This document shows, one piece after another, positions 8,308-16,044 of a stretch of DNA of 36,446 nt. The DNA comes from JAICIG01 sp035532215 (lineage in GTDB: Bacteria; Planctomycetota; Planctomycetia; Pirellulales; JAICIG01). The stretch covers positions 1 through 36,446 of the forward strand of contig DATKRK010000324.1 of assembly GCA_035532215.1 (NCBI GenBank), in the 5' to 3' direction. Position numbers and translations under genes: made by a program. The notes beneath the pieces are model-generated. The model was not told the DNA's origin. It saw only the letters and a program-made list of their open reading frames with translations, and searched no databases. Numbering within the stretch: position 1 is the stretch's first letter; each line of letters begins with the position of its first letter.

Positions 8308-8711
8308 TTTGCAATCTGCCGCGAGTGCGGTCATGGCAATACATGATCGTGCGCAGCGTGTTTTTCCCCGCGTGTCGATTGACGCTCGCCGAAATCGTCG
8401 AGCGCGCCGTCGAACTCGACGAGCGCATCGCGCGCTTGGCGCGCGAGCGAAACTGCTGCTTGCTCGAGCCGCGCGCCGAGTGGTACGGCTTCGATTCGAT
8501 TCACGTGAAGCGGCGACATGGGCCGCGCGCTTGGAGCGAACTGCTGAGCGCATGGAGCGCGGCGGAGCTTGCGCCATCGCGCGCATCATGGGCGCGTTGG
8601 CTGCGCCTGCGGCGCTGCGCGCCGGAGCGCGTCGTGCGCTTTGGCGTCGAGCGCCGACGCGCGCAGCCGAGCGGTCGACTCGACGACGGCACGTTGATTT
8701 CGTTCTTCTGA
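8301..8711 (+). pseudogene. 5'-truncated SGNH/GDSL-hydrolase-like gene
   Basis: From about 8301 the plus strand encodes a stretch that resembles the C-terminal part of an SGNH/GDSL-type hydrolase. The visible mark is YGFDSIHVKRR, whose Asp (codon at 8493) and His (codon at 8502) fit the catalytic D-x-x-H of block V. The protein then runs on to DDGTLISFF and stops at 8711. The N-terminal half with the GDS serine block is absent; homology begins right at the M50 stop codon. The first ATG is at 8343 (122 residues) without a good ribosome binding site. I read it as a decayed remnant left by a deletion. An intact gene of unknown function is the alternative. The base pattern is full of CGCG words, unlike the neighbours. 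Confidence 0.45.
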
Positions 8712-9021
8712 TGCGCGCGACGACGCGCATCGCGATCGAAAAATTTGCGCGCATGCGCAAATTCGTGTTGCACAAATTCGAAGAATTCGTACAGTAACTA
8801 GCCAGAGGTTCACTTGAACAAGAGTGAATGCTCGAAAGCGCGAGCGAATGAACGAGCTTCTTCGATCGCAATCGAGCAGACGATAGGATGTCGGTTTCTT
8901 GTTAACGGCGAGCCTCGAATCGCGTCAGACGAAAACGAAAGAGCCATCAGTTCGCTGAGCTTGCCGTCTTCGTCGAAGCGTCGAAACGAGCTCGCCAGGT
9001 TTTTTTAACGGAGGACGTAGC
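8712..9021. other. Leader region of the histone-like gene
   Basis: About 310 bases without a convincing gene; a 64-residue open frame at 8814-9008 has no recognisable features and is probably chance. The region must contain the promoter of the small Lys-rich gene. A run of T at 9000-9006 is followed by GGAGG (9010-9014), the ribosome binding site of that gene. I cannot assign -35 and -10 boxes with confidence. Confidence 0.4.
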
Positions 9022-9105
9022 GTGGCCAAGAAGAAAGCTGCTAAGAAGGCTGCCAAGAAGGCTGTCAAAAAGTCGGCCAAGAAGAAGACGGCCAAGAAGA
9101 AGTAG
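9022..9105 (+). CDS. Tiny Lys/Ala-rich histone H1-like DNA-binding protein
   Basis: A GTG-started frame of 27 codons plus stop, beginning MAKKKAAKKAAKKAV and continuing with the same AKK units; about half of the residues are lysine. It resembles the C-terminal tails of histone H1, of HU proteins with Lys/Ala tails, and of chlamydial Hc1/Hc2, and it could neutralise and compact DNA or bind RNA. The ribosome binding site GGAGG at 9010-9014 is ideal, 7 bases from the GTG, and a strong hairpin terminator follows at 9212-9245, which argues for a real expressed gene despite the size. There is no globular domain. A leaderless fragment of a longer protein is unlikely because stop codons precede the GTG region. 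Confidence 0.75.
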   Translation: MAKKKAAKKAAKKAVKKSAKKKTAKKK

Positions 9106-9211
9106 GCCGCCCGACGGCTTAGCAGCTCGTCGCGACTCGTCGCATTGAGCGACTCAAGCGGCGGACTGGCCGCCGGCCTCGCCCGGCGCTATCTTCGAGC
9201 AACAACGAGAA

Positions 9212-9250
9212 AGAGCCGCCCGTCGCGATCGCGACGGGCAGCTCTATTTA
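9212..9250. terminator. Bidirectional terminator-like hairpin between convergent genes
   Basis: AGAGCCGCCCGTCGCGA pairs with TCGCGACGGGCAGCTCT (9212-9245), a near-perfect 17-base stem with only one mismatch. It lies between the histone-like gene (+) and the Mrp gene (-). On the minus strand the stem is followed by TTTCTCGTTGTT, and on the plus strand by ATTTATG, so it may stop transcription from both sides. Confidence 0.7.
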
Positions 9251-9292
9251 TGCGCCGCTCAATTTTTTGCGCCACGCCGGGCCGGCGCGGCG

Positions 9293-10372
9293 TTACAGCA
9301 CCGGCAGCGTCGGCATGGGGGGCGCGGCGCGGTGGCTTGCGGCCAAGTTGCTCGCCAGGCGATGGCAAATGGCCTCGAAGTATTCGGCGCCGGCCGCCGG
9401 ATCGAAGTTGCCGGCGATGCGGCCTTCGTCGCCATTGACGCGGATTTGGATGTTGATCGGCACTGCGCCCAAAAACGGAATCTCGAGTTCCTCGGCGCGC
9501 TGCTTCGCGCCGCCGCTGCCGAAAATGTCGTAGCGATTGCCGGTGTCGGGGCAAAGAAAGTAGCTCATGTTCTCGATCATGCCCAAGACCGGGATGTTCA
9601 CCTTGCGGAACATGGCGATGGCCTTCACCGCGTCGAGCAGCGCCACGTCTTGCGGCGTGCAAACGATCACGGCGCCAGAGAGCGGCAACAGTTGCGAGAG
9701 CGTCAGCGCGATGTCGCCCGTGCCCGGCGGCATGTCGATGATCAGATAGTCGAGATCGCCCCAGGCCGTGTCGCGCAAGAACTGCGTGATCGCCCCGTGC
9801 AGCATCGGGCCGCGCCACACGACGGCTTCGCCCGGCGGCACCAGGAAGCCCATCGAGATGACTTTCATCCCGTCCAGTTCGATCGGCTTGATCTTCTTGT
9901 CGACGATCTCGGGCCGCTGGTTGACGCCGAGCAAGTGCGGAATGCTCGGTCCGTAGACGTCGGCGTCCATCAGGCCGACGTGACATCCCGAGCGTTTCAG
10001 ACCGTATGCGATGCTGGCGGCCATCGTGCTTTTGCCGACGCCTCCCTTGCCGGAACCGACGGCGATCACGCTCTTGGCGGTCAAGCCGATCTCGCCGAGC
10101 TTTTGCGGCGGCCGCTCGTGAATCGCCAGCTTGACGTAAACCGCCTCGAGCGACGGAAACTTCTTGCGGAGCAGTTCCGCGCATTCGGCCTGCGTGTCTT
10201 TCCACAACGGCGCCGAATGCGTCGAGAGCGCGAGCGTGAGCGAAAGCCGGTTGTCGGCGACTTCGACGTCGCGAACTTGTTCTTGCTTCACGACGCTGCG
10301 GCCGGTTTCCGGATCTTTGAAATCGGCTAGCGCTGCCAAGACGGCGGCGGCGTTGACTTCCGATGCGCTCAT
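9293..10372 (-). CDS. mrp: Mrp/ApbC/NBP35-family P-loop ATPase, iron-sulfur cluster carrier
   Basis: 359 residues. An N-terminal MIP18/DUF59-like domain (about 5-90) precedes the P-loop ATPase with GSGKGGVGKST (106-116), the switch motif DADVYGPSIPH and DMPPGTGD. Family members bind and hand over Fe-S clusters in the cytoplasm. The usual CPxC cluster-binding motif near the C-terminus is reduced to one cysteine here (SYFLCPDTGN, C274). I chose the ATG at 10372 because AAGGAG lies 8 bases upstream; a GTG directly before it (10375) is possible. The large Fe-S complex I operon nearby is a plausible client, which is inference from proximity only. It converges with the histone-like gene across a hairpin terminator. 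Confidence 0.93.
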   Translation of the reverse strand: MSASEVNAAAVLAALADFKDPETGRSVVKQEQVRDVEVADNRLSLTLALSTHSAPLWKDTQAECAELLRKKFPSLEAVYVKLAIHERPPQKLGEIGLTAKSVIAVGSGKGGVGKSTMAASIAYGLKRSGCHVGLMDADVYGPSIPHLLGVNQRPEIVDKKIKPIELDGMKVISMGFLVPPGEAVVWRGPMLHGAITQFLRDTAWGDLDYLIIDMPPGTGDIALTLSQLLPLSGAVIVCTPQDVALLDAVKAIAMFRKVNIPVLGMIENMSYFLCPDTGNRYDIFGSGGAKQRAEELEIPFLGAVPINIQIRVNGDEGRIAGNFDPAAGAEYFEAICHRLASNLAASHRAAPPMPTLPVL

Positions 10373-10492
10373 CACTCGATCTCCTTCGTCGCAAAAGCTG
10401 TGTTCTCATTCGTCATTGTAAACGCGACCGCTCGCTAAGGGCATGGGCTGAAGGCGGCGATTCCCTGCGAAAAACCGCCAGCGGCGGTGCGC

Positions 10493-10957
10493 TCAATGCT
10501 TGCCCCAGGGCAAACTCGCCCAGACGCTCTGCTCGAAATCGAGTTCCTCTTGCGGGATGCGCAAGGCGAATTGCTCGATCAGGCCGTTCAGCGGCTGCAG
10601 TTCTCGGGGCGAAGTCAGGAAATGAACCGCCCCGGACTCGCGGGCCAGCCATTCATAAGCCATCATCGATCGCTCGGCCGCCACGGCCGCCGCCGCACTG
10701 TGGCGCCGCGTCGAGATTTCAAACAGCAAGTCGAGCGTGCGATCGCAATCCGCGGCCGTCAACTCCACCACCACGAAGGCGGTCGAAACCGCTTGAATTG
10801 CTTCCAGGCATTCGCTCGGGCTGCGAGTTTCCAGCGGGCGGATTTCCAGCCGCGAGCCGGCGCCGCGCTGCCGCCGGTTCCAAGCCAACCGCCACGCCGC
10901 GGCCCAGCGGCCGCTGCGCTCGCAAAAGATCAACGGAGCCGAGTGGCGCTGTTGCAT
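10493..10957 (-). CDS. Hypothetical protein, possible pseudo-receiver-like fold
   Basis: 154 residues that I do not recognise by family. The alternation of hydrophobic strands and helices (APLIFCER, RLEIRPLET, AFVVVELT, HSAAAAVAAE, GAVHFLTSP) resembles a flavodoxin or receiver-like fold, but no conserved acidic phosphorylation pocket is evident, so a pseudo-receiver is only a guess. There is no signal peptide. The ATG at 10957 has GGAG about 10 bases upstream. It lies 120 bases upstream of the mrp gene on the same strand and 308 bases downstream of the regulator ending the complex I operon, so it may be the first gene of a unit with mrp. Confidence 0.65.
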   Translation of the reverse strand: MQQRHSAPLIFCERSGRWAAAWRLAWNRRQRGAGSRLEIRPLETRSPSECLEAIQAVSTAFVVVELTAADCDRTLDLLFEISTRRHSAAAAVAAERSMMAYEWLARESGAVHFLTSPRELQPLNGLIEQFALRIPQEELDFEQSVWASLPWGKH

Positions 10958-11049
10958 CGTCGAACGGCTCCCGTGCTTTGTTGCAACCGTTTAGAGATTA
11001 AAAAAGTTGACAATTGTGCTCAGATTAGCGATGCCCGACGGACTTTAGC

Positions 11050-11078
11050 CACGGATGAAACACGGATCGAACACGGAT
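11050..11078. repeat. Three CACGGAT units at an 11-base period
   Basis: CACGGAT occurs at 11050-11056, 11061-11067 and 11072-11078, spaced exactly 11 bases apart. The even spacing equals about one helical turn, so it could be a protein-binding array or just a short tandem repeat. No further copies were seen in the window. Confidence 0.6.
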
Positions 11079-11178
11079 AGGAAATAGAGAAGGGCGCGTT
11101 CGAACTCCACTTTCATCCGGCCAAAAGTGAATTGGTTGCAACTCGCGTTCCGCCGTTACGCAGTTTTCCTATCCTGTC

Positions 11179-11202
11179 TGCCACCAGCTTTCGCTGGTGG
11201 CA
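11179..11202. repeat. Short perfect hairpin downstream of the operon
   Basis: TGCCACCAG and CTGGTGGCA form a perfect 9-base stem around CTTTCG. It lies 64 bases downstream of the last gene of the complex I operon (minus strand), so it could protect or end that transcript. No run of T follows on the minus strand, so intrinsic termination is uncertain. Confidence 0.5.
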
Positions 11203-11265
11203 AACGAGCTTCGTCTATCGCTGATCATCCCCGCCCCAACCTAATAACCAAGCCCTGACAAAGCC

Positions 11266-12663
11266 CTATGGCTCCAGCGTTTCTTCGCCGTCTGCGGCCA
11301 TGCCCAACTGCACCAGCCGCCGATAGAACCGCGGACGCGTCATGCCCAGCATCTGCGCGGCCTTGGTCTTGTTGCCGCGAGCCTGCTCGATGGCCCGCTC
11401 GATCAGCTCGCGTTCGATCTTCGCCAGGAACTGCTCCAGATCGATGGCCTCCAGCAGCTTGCGAGGATGCGCCGCGGCGTCGGCGGCCCAAGCGATCCGC
11501 GGCGGCAAATCGCCGGGGTCGATTTCAGGGCCTTTGCAGCCGGCGTGTACCTCGCCGACCATCGCCTCCAACTCGGTCAGATCGCCCGGCCAGCCATAGT
11601 CCGCCATGCGATCGAGCGCCTCGGGCGAAAAACCGGAAACTTGCTTCGCGCTGCGCGAGTTGGCTTGCTCCAAAAACCATTGCGCCGCCAGCGGCAAGTC
11701 TTCAGGCCGTTCGACCAACGCGGGCAGACGAATCGTCAGGGTGCTCAGCAGGCAAGCCAGGTCGCCGCGGAACGTTTGTCGCGTCGCCAGATCGGCGAGC
11801 GGTTCGCGCGCCGTCGAGAACACGCGAAACGCGGCAGGGAAGCGCGCCATGGCGCGGGCCAATTCGATTTGCGCCGGCGCCGGCAGCAGATCGACGTCGT
11901 TCAGCAATAGCGCCGGCGACTGAACTGCGTCCGACGACTTGCCGCGGGCCAGCGTGCGCAGCGCGGCTTGCAGCAAATCCGAATCGAGCAACGGACAGGC
12001 CAAGGGAACGAGCGTCGCCGCCTTGACCGGGCCGGCGGCATAATGGATGGCGCGAACCACGTGCTCCCGGCCGCTGCCTTCCGGGCCGATGACCGCAACG
12101 CTGCCTTTGCCGGCCGCCGCCAACACGACCTGAGCGCGAACCTGTCGCATGGCCGGGCTGTCGCCCCACAAGCGATCGATGTGATATCGCGCCGCCAGAC
12201 GCCGGCGCTGCTGCTGAATGCGCGAGTGCAGTTCGGCCGAAGTCATCTCGGCGGTCGCTTCGCCCGTATCGGCGGCGGTCGTCATGGAAACCAGCGTCAA
12301 GACGCCGCGGACGGCCGGGGCTTCGGAACCGAGCGGCACGAATTCGGCTCGCCACTGGACGGCCGCCTCGGCCGGTTCGCCTTCGCGCTTAGGTAGCGTA
12401 ATGCCGGCCGACGTGCGGCGGCCGAGGAACGCCTCGGGCGGCGGGCAGAGCGCGGCTGCAATCGCGGCCGCGCCGGTAGTGTCCGGGCTGGAGTGATAAC
12501 GGCATTCCTGGCTCAGCAGTTGCTCTGCGGCGAGACCGGTCCAATCGCAGCAGGCCCGGTTGCAAAAGATGATCTTGCGTTCGTCGTTGACGACGTAGAG
12601 CGGCGTGGCGACAGCTTCGAGCAGCCGGGCGAGTTCGTTCGCACTAGCGCGCGAGGGAGGCAT
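11266..12663 (-). CDS. PAS/AAA+/Fis regulator, degenerate NtrC-type
   Basis: 465 residues: PAS domain (about 8-125), AAA+ domain resembling the sigma-54-interacting domain (about 164-390) and a Fis-type helix-turn-helix (about 418-455, ARGNKTKAAQMLGMTR). Key motifs are altered. Walker A is GPEGSGRE (193-200) with Arg for the conserved Lys, Walker B reads ALLLNDVDLL, the GAFTGA loop that contacts sigma-54 is absent, and the sensor II region reads WPGDLTEL without the usual Arg. I infer it cannot activate sigma-54 in the standard way and may act as a DNA-binding repressor or co-regulator sensing through its PAS domain. Its first 20 bases overlap the 3' end of nuoN, so it is translated as the last gene of the complex I operon and may regulate it. 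Confidence 0.82.
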   Translation of the reverse strand: MPPSRASANELARLLEAVATPLYVVNDERKIIFCNRACCDWTGLAAEQLLSQECRYHSSPDTTGAAAIAAALCPPPEAFLGRRTSAGITLPKREGEPAEAAVQWRAEFVPLGSEAPAVRGVLTLVSMTTAADTGEATAEMTSAELHSRIQQQRRRLAARYHIDRLWGDSPAMRQVRAQVVLAAAGKGSVAVIGPEGSGREHVVRAIHYAAGPVKAATLVPLACPLLDSDLLQAALRTLARGKSSDAVQSPALLLNDVDLLPAPAQIELARAMARFPAAFRVFSTAREPLADLATRQTFRGDLACLLSTLTIRLPALVERPEDLPLAAQWFLEQANSRSAKQVSGFSPEALDRMADYGWPGDLTELEAMVGEVHAGCKGPEIDPGDLPPRIAWAADAAAHPRKLLEAIDLEQFLAKIERELIERAIEQARGNKTKAAQMLGMTRPRFYRRLVQLGMAADGEETLEP

Positions 12664-14278
12664 GGGCGGCGTGTACCGTCGAGTCCGCTGGAGCCGAACC
12701 GACCGCGGCGGCCGCGGCTTGGGCGCGCGCCGCCTGGCTGGCGTCGCCCGACTTCGCCGTCAGCGGACCGGGAAAGGCCCCGATCAAGACCACCAGCATC
12801 GCACAACCGCCGGCGGCGATCGCCGCGCCGAGTCCGCCCTCGCCCCGAGCGGTGGCCAGCGACGGGCGAAAGTACATGGCCGAAACGACCCGCAGATAAT
12901 AGGCCGCGGCGATCGCGGCGTTCAGCGCGCCGGCCACCGCCAGGAACAGGAACCAGGCCCGCAGCGGCGAGATGCCCTCGGGGCCGCGGCCGACGTCGAG
13001 CGCGGTATAGAACAGCGAGAGCTTCCCCCAAAATCCCGCCAAGGGGGGCAGCCCGGCAAGGCTGAACATGAAGATCGCGATCGAAAACGCGATCAATGGG
13101 TGGGTGCGGCCGAGGCCGGCAAGTTCGTCGACGCCGTCGATCTGCTTGCCTTCGCCGCCCAGAAAGGTCAGCGCGGCAAACACGCCGGTCGTGGCCAGGG
13201 CGTACACGGTCAGATAGAACAGCAAGGCGCCGATGCCGTCGAGTTTCGCGGCGTCGCCAACGGACTCGACCGTCGCCAAGCCGACCGCCAAGCCGATCAG
13301 CATGTAGCCGGCATGCGCGATCGACGAATAGGCCAGCAGCCGGCGAATGTTGTCTTGCCACAAGGCGATCACGTTGCCGACGGTCATCGTCAGCACGGCC
13401 AACACCAGCGCGATCCGCCAGCCGAAAGTCTCCAAGCCCGGCATGGCGATAGCGGTGATCCGCACCAAGGCGACGAAGCCGGCGATCTTCGGCAGCACGG
13501 CCAGCACGCCAGCGTTGCCGGGGGTCGTGCCCTGGTAAACGTCGGGCGCGTAAAAGTGGAACGGCGCCGCAGCCACCTTGAAGCCCAGCCCGGCGAAGAT
13601 CAGCACCATGGCCACTGCGGCCAGCATTCGCAAACCCGTGGGGTTCGCCGCCTCGGCGGCCAACGCCGACTGAATGGCCGCCAAGTCGGTCGAACGCCCC
13701 ACGCCGTAGAGAAAGCTAAAGCCGTACAGCGTGAGCGCGGAAGAAAGGATGCTCAAAAAGAAATACTTCACCGCCGCCTCGGGCGACGCAGCGTCCTGCC
13801 GTCCGAGGTACAGCAACACGTAAGTCGGAATCGAAATCAGTTCCACGCCCAGGAAGACCAACACCAGGTCGCCCGCCGAGCCAATGAGCATCGCCCCGCT
13901 GATCGCCAACAGCAACGTGCCGATGAATTCGGGCTGCTGCACGCTTTTTTCGGTCTTCGCGGCCGACAGCACGAGCGCCGCCCCGACGACCAGCGACAGC
14001 CAGCGGATATATTGGCCGAGCACGTCGATGTGGCCCGCGGCGTCGACGCTGAGCGGGCCTTTCCAAGCGGCGCCGGCGACTTCGCTAGCGCCGGGGGACA
14101 TGCCCTGCGCGAACAAGGCGCCGCCCGCCAACGCCAAGGCCCCCAGCGCGATCCAGGCCCAGCTCCGCCGCTGAGGAAAGAACGCGCCGGCGACGTAGAT
14201 CAACGTCGCCGCGAGGATCAGCGTGAATTCGGGAATCAGATCGTAAACCAGTTCAGTCGACACGCGTTGAATCCCCAT
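12644..14278 (-). CDS. nuoN: NADH-quinone oxidoreductase subunit N
   Basis: 544 residues with about 14 membrane helices, an antiporter-like proton-pumping subunit of the complex I membrane arm. Recognisable parts are FLGVELISIPTYVLLYLGR (the conserved glutamate helix) and FKVAAAPFHFYAPDVYQG (broken-helix region before the central lysine), followed by PKIAGFVALVRI. The C-terminal 30 residues are Ala-rich and soluble. The ATG at 14278 lies inside the last codons of nuoM (26-base overlap), and its own 3' end overlaps the start of the PAS/AAA+ regulator by 20 bases. The overlap with nuoM exists only because nuoM is extended by a repeat-derived tail. Confidence 0.95.
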   Translation of the reverse strand: MGIQRVSTELVYDLIPEFTLILAATLIYVAGAFFPQRRSWAWIALGALALAGGALFAQGMSPGASEVAGAAWKGPLSVDAAGHIDVLGQYIRWLSLVVGAALVLSAAKTEKSVQQPEFIGTLLLAISGAMLIGSAGDLVLVFLGVELISIPTYVLLYLGRQDAASPEAAVKYFFLSILSSALTLYGFSFLYGVGRSTDLAAIQSALAAEAANPTGLRMLAAVAMVLIFAGLGFKVAAAPFHFYAPDVYQGTTPGNAGVLAVLPKIAGFVALVRITAIAMPGLETFGWRIALVLAVLTMTVGNVIALWQDNIRRLLAYSSIAHAGYMLIGLAVGLATVESVGDAAKLDGIGALLFYLTVYALATTGVFAALTFLGGEGKQIDGVDELAGLGRTHPLIAFSIAIFMFSLAGLPPLAGFWGKLSLFYTALDVGRGPEGISPLRAWFLFLAVAGALNAAIAAAYYLRVVSAMYFRPSLATARGEGGLGAAIAAGGCAMLVVLIGAFPGPLTAKSGDASQAARAQAAAAAVGSAPADSTVHAAHASLAR

Positions 14279-16013
14279 TGGGGCTGAATGTGACTTGGCG
14301 AGCCGAGGACCTTAGCGTTCCGCTCGTTTGGCGAGCGGGGGGCGTCAGCCCCGCGGTCTTTGCCGGACTTGGTTCAGGGCGCGCCGCTGTGGACAGCACC
14401 GGGAGGCTGACGCCTCCCGCTCGCCTTGCTACCGGCCGCTCGAGCGGCGGGCCGTACCGCTTGGCTAATGGTTCGGCGGTGATGTTCAAAACCTGGTCCA
14501 GGTCGCGGCTCATCGGCTGCAAGAAATGCTGCGGCGCCAGGCCGATCCAGAACACGAAGACCAACAACGGCGCCAGGGCCAGCACTTCGCGCAGCGACAT
14601 ATCGCGAATCGGCGTACCGTGGTCCTGATGGTGCGGCTCTCGCAGCTTGTGGAAGAACACTCGCTCCACCAGCCACAACATGTACCACGCCCCGAGCACC
14701 ACGCCCGAGACGGCCACGATGGCGATCGCCAGCCACTGCGCGGCATAGGCCGGCGACGCTTCGGCGTAACCGCGCTGGAACATGCCGGCCAGCACCAAAA
14801 ATTCGCCAGCGAAGCCGTTCATGCCCGGCAGCCCGATGCTCGACAGCGTGAACAGCACCATGAACGTCGAGAGCAGCGGCAGCCGTTTGGCCAGCCCGCC
14901 GAGATCGGCGATTTCGCGGGTGTGGTAGCGATCGTAGATCATGCCCACGATGGCGAACAGTCCGCCGGTCGACAGCCCGTGGTTGACCGACTGCAACACG
15001 CCGCCATACAAGCCCGGCTTGTTCAAGGCGAACAGCCCGAGCATGCAAAAGCCCAAGTGGCTGACGCTGGAATAGGCGATCAGCTTCTTGATGTTGCTCT
15101 GCGCCAAAGCCAGCAAGGCGCCGTAAACGATGCCGATCACCGACAGCCACAGCAGCCAGGGCAGGCAGGCCGCCGTGGCGTCGGGCAACAGCGGAATGCT
15201 GAACCGCACGAAACCGTACGTGCCGATCTTCAACAAGATGCCGGCCAGCAATACGCTGCCGGCCGTCGGCGCCTGGGTATGCGCCAAAGGCAGCCAGGTG
15301 TGCAGCGGAAACAGCGGCACTTTGATGGCGAAGCCGGCGAACAGGGCCAGGAAAATCCACATCTGAATCGACGGATCGAGCGGATGCGCCTGCAGGTGCT
15401 CGACCAGCGTGGGGATGGAAAAGGTCAGCGTCCCTTCGGGCGACTGATACGAATCCCAGATCACGATCGCCAGCAGTCCCAGGAAGGTGAGCATGCTGCC
15501 GGCCAGCGTGAACAGAAAGAACTTGATCGCCGCATAGCGCCGGTCTTCGCTGCCCCAGATGCCGATCAGAAAGAACAACGGGATCAGCGTGAACTCGAAA
15601 AAGATATAGAACAGGATCAGGTCGCGGGCGGCGAACACGCCGAGCATGCCGCACTCCAACAGCAAGAGCAGCGAATAGAAGGCCGGCGCCCGGTCGGAGA
15701 TCGCTTCCCAACTGACCAGGATCGAGGTCAGCGTCAACAGCGCGCTCAGGCCGAAGAACCAGACGCTCAGGCCATCCAAGCCCAGGCTGAAACTGACGTC
15801 GATGCCCGAGGCCTTGGCCAGCCAGGCGGCTTCGAACACTTCGCTGCCTTCGGCCGGGAACTTGAACACCAGCCAGCCTGCCATCGCCAGCGTGACCAGG
15901 CTCACGGCCAGCGCAATCCGCCGGGCCAGCGACTGACCGGCTTCGGCCAGGATCCAGATCAATGCCGCTCCCGCCAGAGGCAGGAAGACGGTCAAGAGCA
16001 ACAAGGTCGGCAT
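14253..16013 (-). CDS. nuoM: NADH-quinone oxidoreductase subunit M with repeat-derived tail
   Basis: 586 residues, antiporter-like membrane subunit of complex I. Conserved segments include FYIFFEFTLIPLFFLIGIWG (glutamate helix), KVPLFPLHTWLPLAHTQAP and VNHGLSTGGLFAIVGMIYDR. The normal end of the family falls near residue 521 (NITAEPLAKRYG). The remaining 65 residues have no membrane character and about half of them (roughly 530-561) are read through a dispersed-type palindrome at 14330-14425. The frame stays open through the insertion, so the tail is probably made. It starts 31 bases after the stop of nuoL. Confidence 0.95.
   Translation of the reverse strand: MPTLLLLTVFLPLAGAALIWILAEAGQSLARRIALAVSLVTLAMAGWLVFKFPAEGSEVFEAAWLAKASGIDVSFSLGLDGLSVWFFGLSALLTLTSILVSWEAISDRAPAFYSLLLLLECGMLGVFAARDLILFYIFFEFTLIPLFFLIGIWGSEDRRYAAIKFFLFTLAGSMLTFLGLLAIVIWDSYQSPEGTLTFSIPTLVEHLQAHPLDPSIQMWIFLALFAGFAIKVPLFPLHTWLPLAHTQAPTAGSVLLAGILLKIGTYGFVRFSIPLLPDATAACLPWLLWLSVIGIVYGALLALAQSNIKKLIAYSSVSHLGFCMLGLFALNKPGLYGGVLQSVNHGLSTGGLFAIVGMIYDRYHTREIADLGGLAKRLPLLSTFMVLFTLSSIGLPGMNGFAGEFLVLAGMFQRGYAEASPAYAAQWLAIAIVAVSGVVLGAWYMLWLVERVFFHKLREPHHQDHGTPIRDMSLREVLALAPLLVFVFWIGLAPQHFLQPMSRDLDQVLNITAEPLAKRYGPPLERPVARRAGGVSLPVLSTAARPEPSPAKTAGLTPPARQTSGTLRSSARQVTFSPNGDSTRVD
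14330..14425. repeat. Palindromic repeat inserted in the 3' end of nuoM
   Basis: Arms at 14330-14356 and 14399-14425, 27 bases each, pair with three mismatches; the core is GGCGTCAGCC facing GGCTGACGCC. On the minus strand it is read in the nuoM frame and encodes Ala/Gly/Pro-rich residues around AGGVSLPV and AGLTPPAR. Only one copy lies in this window. Confidence 0.75.
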
Positions 16014-16044
16014 GCGGGGATGGCTGGGGGTTAGTGGTTGGTGA

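Larger units (their letters stand above)
10958..11265. other. Intergenic region downstream of the complex I operon
   Basis: No gene is supported. It holds an AT-rich patch (10990-11020) with TTGTCA on the minus strand that may belong to a promoter for the gene ending at 10493, three CACGGAT units and a short hairpin. I see no T-run terminator for the long operon upstream. Confidence 0.45.

Noticed and set aside
8814..9008. 64-residue frame upstream of the histone-like gene
   Set aside because: Low complexity Ser/Arg-rich sequence, no ribosome binding site, and it occupies the leader of a better-supported gene.
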